Source of the DNA: Bacteroidaceae bacterium
Lineage (GTDB): Bacteria; Bacteroidota; Bacteroidia; Bacteroidales; Bacteroidaceae
Direction: 5' to 3'
Assembly: GCA_017444485.1 (NCBI GenBank)
Contig: JAFSWM010000052.1
Coordinates: forward strand, 1-57,357
DNA: 57,357 bases
Under the pieces are notes generated by a model. It was not told where the DNA came from and made no database searches. It worked only from the letters and a program-made list of their open reading frames with translations. Positions 54,622-57,357 of the stretch are shown here, one piece after another. A program made the translations under genes and the position numbers. The number at the start of each line of letters is the position of its first letter. Within the stretch, counting starts at the first letter, position 1.

Positions 54622-55899
54622 TCAGACTTCTCGGAGCGTGATGGTGGCTTCGCGGTCGGGACTGACGGAGATGATGCTGATGGGAGTCTGCAGGTTGTGT
54701 TCAATGTAAGCGATGTAGTCGCAGAACGCTTGGGGGAAATCTTCTTTACGCCGCAGGTTGCTGATGGGCGTGCTCCAGCCAGGCAGGTCTTCATAAACGG
54801 CTTCCCATCCAGCCGTGTCGTAGGGCATGGTGTCGATAATCATATCGTCTTTGCGATATGCCGTGCAGACGCGGATGGTGTCGAAGGTGTCGAGCACATC
54901 GCTCTTCATCATCACGAGGTCGGTCACGCCGTTGATCATGATGGCATACTTCAATGCCACGAGGTCTATCCAGCCGCAGCGACGGTTGCGCCCCGTGACG
55001 GCGCCGTATTCGCAGCCTATCTCGCGCAGCCTATCGCCAGTGGCATCAAACAGTTCCACAGGGAACGGACCGCTGCCTACGCGTGTGCTGTAGGCCTTGA
55101 AGATACCGAAGACACGGCCAATCTTGTTGGGCGCCACACCGAGCCCCGTGCATACGCCGCCAGCGGTGGTGTTGCTGCTGGAGACGAAAGGATAGGTGCC
55201 GTGGTCGATGTCGAGCAAAGACCCTTGTGCACCCTCGGCCAGCACGCTCTTGCCTTCGGCCAGGGCGCGGTTGATGACTACTTCGGTGTCTTCGAGGCGG
55301 TAGCGACGCAGATAGTCCACGCCTTCAAGCCACAGCGCTTCGTCCTTTGCGAGGTCGAAGTCCGTGAAGCCCATATCAGAGAGGATTTGCAGGTGGCGCT
55401 TTTTCAGGCGGGCGTATTTCTCCTCAAATCCCTCGAGGATGTCGCCTACGCGCAGCCCGATGCGTGCTGCCTTGTCGCTGTAGGTGGGGCCGATGCCCTT
55501 GCCGGTGGTGCCCACAGCGTCTTTTCCCTTGGCGGCTTCGTAGGCACGGTCCAACACACGGTGCGTGGGCAGGATGAGGTGGGCTCGGCGGCTGATGACA
55601 AGGCGGTCGGAGAGCGAATAGCCCGCCGTCTCCAGTTCCTTGGCCTCAGCCATGAACAAGTCGGGGGCTATGACGCAACCATTGCCTATGATGTTGAGTT
55701 TGCCAGCGTCGAAGATGCCGCTGGGTATGGAGCGCAAGACGAATTTTTTGCCATTGAATATAATGGTGTGTCCCGCATTCGGGCCTCCTGCAAAGCGGGC
55801 CACAACGTCATAATGCGGGGTAAACCAATCGACGACTTTGCCTTTTCCTTCGTCGCCGAAGACGATGCCGAGAAGGGCATCGACCTTTCCTTTTGCCAT
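54622..55899 (-). CDS. purA: Adenylosuccinate synthetase
   Basis: PurA joins IMP and aspartate with GTP to form adenylosuccinate in AMP synthesis. The 425 residues are full length. The P-loop-like GIVFGDEGKGKVVDW with catalytic Asp, FAGGPNAGHTI with catalytic His, the VGTTGKGIGPTYSDKAARIG IMP loop and the TGRNRRCGWIDLVAL stretch are all present. It has a clear promoter and leads an operon with the barrel-like protein and the helicase. With guaA in the same window, both branches from IMP are represented, though unlinked. Confidence 0.98.
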   Translation of the reverse strand: MAKGKVDALLGIVFGDEGKGKVVDWFTPHYDVVARFAGGPNAGHTIIFNGKKFVLRSIPSGIFDAGKLNIIGNGCVIAPDLFMAEAKELETAGYSLSDRLVISRRAHLILPTHRVLDRAYEAAKGKDAVGTTGKGIGPTYSDKAARIGLRVGDILEGFEEKYARLKKRHLQILSDMGFTDFDLAKDEALWLEGVDYLRRYRLEDTEVVINRALAEGKSVLAEGAQGSLLDIDHGTYPFVSSSNTTAGGVCTGLGVAPNKIGRVFGIFKAYSTRVGSGPFPVELFDATGDRLREIGCEYGAVTGRNRRCGWIDLVALKYAIMINGVTDLVMMKSDVLDTFDTIRVCTAYRKDDMIIDTMPYDTAGWEAVYEDLPGWSTPISNLRRKEDFPQAFCDYIAYIEHNLQTPISIISVSPDREATITLREV

Positions 55900-55919
55900 A
55901 GTTTCGTTAATTAGTGCAG

Positions 55920-55949
55920 CAAAAATACACTTTCTGCCGCTATTGCCAA
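55920..55949 (-). promoter_or_regulatory. Promoter for purA
   Basis: Minus-strand TTG (55949-55947), a 19-base spacer and TATTTTTG (55927-55920) fit the Bacteroidetes consensus. The ATG is 21 bases downstream. Confidence 0.75.
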
Positions 55950-56002
55950 TTGTGCCGATGTTGTTTTCGCAGTTTGTTAAGCATTTTTAGTGCTTTCGTG
56001 GC

Positions 56003-57064
56003 TCAATCATCGGCAACGAGTGCGTTGAAAACAATCTGCCTGCGAACGGGGGTGGCCTCAAAAAACGGGCGGAGCACAGCACTCTCTATACTGCCAGCAT
56101 CAGCAGGTTTGAGCGTGTAGAGAGGATGGCCGGTTTGCTCATCGGGCGCTGCTGCCTCAATCCGAAGGAGGCCAGCGTTGGGGAGAGAGTCCGTTGTGCA
56201 ATAGACTACAGGACCGCACCGCACGACGTTGCCGTTCTCAACGGCGCAAGGCTTCGGTGTGGTATCGAAGGTCATGTACAGTTCGTCGCCGTATGTCCAT
56301 TTCCTACGGATCACGGCATATCCGCGCGCCATTGTATATTCGCTGTCGTGCCCGTTCACGTAGATAATGGGCTTCTCAGTGAGCCATTCGGGAATCCTGA
56401 GACGCAGCGCAAGAGTCACAGGTTCTCGCCCTTTACCGCTGAGACGAATGCGCGTCATTGGTCCCCAGGGCATGGCTGTGCTCTGGTCGATGACGACATC
56501 AAGGCTGTCGGGCGTGACGATATGCGCAAAGGTGTTGAGGTAGAAATTTACAAGAACTCCGGCGGTGTCTGTGCTATACACCATCTGCGAGGCGTCAGCC
56601 ATGGCCTGGGCCGCCATGGCCCGTTCCATCGCATCGGGGGAATGGAACATGGCGTCGGGAAGGCCGCCGAACAGAGCACGCTCGGCGGCATCAATGAATT
56701 GCGACTCGCCGGTCTGCATCCAAAGCGCGGCGGCTTCATAGAACGTGGCCATCGCCGAATAACCTTGTATGGTAGTCGCATCGCCGCTACCGCCCACGAG
56801 GTTTAAGTTCGGGAGCGTGGCATTTTGCCAATGGGACAATTGCAGTTCAAGCAATTTGCGAGGGATGGCTATCGGCGAGGGTGTGGCATCCCTATCCACC
56901 GTGAGTGCCAGCAGGGGCCAATTTGTAGCATCGCGAGAGAAGAAAACCACGCTGTCACCGCAGACGGGCCTCACCACAGGGAGCGACGGCTGGGCGTACA
57001 CTGAGAGCGAGGCGGCCAACAAGGTTGCTACTATTATATATATGGAGTAAATGCGGTTCTTCAT
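56003..57064 (-). CDS. Truncated GH127-like exported protein, likely non-catalytic
   Basis: A 353-residue protein with a signal peptide (cleavage near LSVYAQ). The second half resembles the C-terminal part of GH127/DUF1680 beta-L-arabinofuranosidases: TRIRLSGKGREPVTLALRLR, IPEWLTEKPIIYVNGHDS and GYAVIRRKWTYGDELYMTFD. Family enzymes are usually 600-800 residues with a zinc-binding Cys cluster that includes the nucleophile. Here the corresponding stretch reads SQMVYSTDTAGVLVNFYLNT with no Cys pair, and most of the (alpha/alpha) barrel is missing. A reading frame open to the stop argues against recent decay. It may be a binding or structural remnant. A TACTTTTG box (57100-57093) lies upstream. 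Confidence 0.7.
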   Translation of the reverse strand: MKNRIYSIYIIVATLLAASLSVYAQPSLPVVRPVCGDSVVFFSRDATNWPLLALTVDRDATPSPIAIPRKLLELQLSHWQNATLPNLNLVGGSGDATTIQGYSAMATFYEAAALWMQTGESQFIDAAERALFGGLPDAMFHSPDAMERAMAAQAMADASQMVYSTDTAGVLVNFYLNTFAHIVTPDSLDVVIDQSTAMPWGPMTRIRLSGKGREPVTLALRLRIPEWLTEKPIIYVNGHDSEYTMARGYAVIRRKWTYGDELYMTFDTTPKPCAVENGNVVRCGPVVYCTTDSLPNAGLLRIEAAAPDEQTGHPLYTLKPADAGSIESAVLRPFFEATPVRRQIVFNALVADD

Positions 57065-57256
57065 TTGTTTTTTTAGCGATGCCTTTCGCGTACAAAAGTA
57101 CTGGATTTGCTACAAACATCATGTCGCAGCCTTTCAAAAAGGCGGGATGGAGGAAATTTGCTTTCAAACTTTGATGTAGAAACTACGTATTTCGCAGGCC
57201 AGAGATACGTTTTGTGGGTGTTTTTTGCGAAAGCAAGCAAAAAAAACGCGTAAAGT

Positions 57257-57287
57257 TTTGTTCAGATTGTGAAAGTATATACTTTTG
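57257..57287 (+). promoter_or_regulatory. Promoter for tRNA-Val
   Basis: TTTG (57257-57260), a 19-base spacer and TACTTTTG (57280-57287) match the consensus. Transcription would start about ten bases before the tRNA. Confidence 0.75.
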
Positions 57288-57304
57288 CAACGCTTTTGCG
57301 ATAT

Positions 57305-57357
57305 GGGCGCTTAGCTCAGTTGGTTTAGAGCGTCTGCCTTACAAGCAGAGGGTCGGG
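57305..57357 (+). tRNA. tRNA-Val (anticodon UAC), cut by the window end
   Basis: The acceptor start gggcgct, D arm GCTC-AGTTGGTTTA-GAGC and anticodon arm tctgc-CTTACAA-gcaga are all visible, with anticodon TAC at 57340-57342. The sequence stops in the variable/T-arm region, so the 3' half lies outside the window. Confidence 0.95.

Overview
This window reads as chromosome of a high-GC member of the Bacteroidales, probably Prevotellaceae or a close relative. Three things point there. Promoters match the Bacteroidetes pattern: TTTG/TTG, a 19-21 base spacer, then TAnnTTTG. The secreted proteins carry the C-terminal sorting tail of the type IX secretion family (Y-D-x-x-G-R-x ... G-I-Y-x-x-x-G-x-K). 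DUF4831, BT0820-type HAD and EpsG families also occur. There is no integrase, transposase, plasmid function or CRISPR array.

Layout. 1-292 is a hairpin-rich intergenic stretch. 293-13810 (minus) encodes two very large secreted mosaic proteins, 2665 and 1803 aa. 13811-14147 is a gene-free stretch holding a possibly structured leader for the 1803-aa gene and the pyrH promoter. 14148-15486 is pyrH plus a LuxR-type regulator. 15554-20228 is a small exopolysaccharide cassette (EpsG-like polymerase, glycosyltransferase, flippase on minus; a divergent GT4 on plus); its minus-strand part is visibly more AT-rich than its surroundings. 20352-22935 (plus) holds a TauE/SafE transporter with its DUF1634 partner, a low-molecular-weight tyrosine phosphatase and a glutathione peroxidase. 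23220-30609 (plus) is a secreted-protein cluster: a CotH-kinase/dockerin protein, a small cohesin-like protein, a double-thioredoxin protein and a retropepsin-PDZ protease.

30732-39178 is mostly housekeeping: guaA, hlyIII, dapA, ligA, trmD and topB. 39179-39493 is a convergent intergenic region with a near-perfect 60-bp palindrome. 39494-49389 (minus) holds DUF4831, a stand-alone NAD(P)H-hydrate dehydratase, a HAD phosphatase, a secreted protein, rfbA, a double-domain glycosyltransferase and the topoisomerase IV A subunit. 49513-57064 (minus) holds an NlpC/P60 lipoprotein, trxB, a LolA-like protein, an SF1 helicase, a small exported protein, purA and a truncated GH127-like protein. The window ends inside a tRNA-Val gene.

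The most interesting theme is extracellular. Four exported proteins share a cohesin-like beta-sandwich, two of them also have a dockerin-like domain, and all four end in a sorting tail. This suggests a dockerin/cohesin-type surface assembly delivered by a type IX-like route, with cargo that looks structural or kinase-like rather than cellulolytic. Two small families of palindromic intergenic repeats are also present. Domain calls come from reading the translations; no database search was run.
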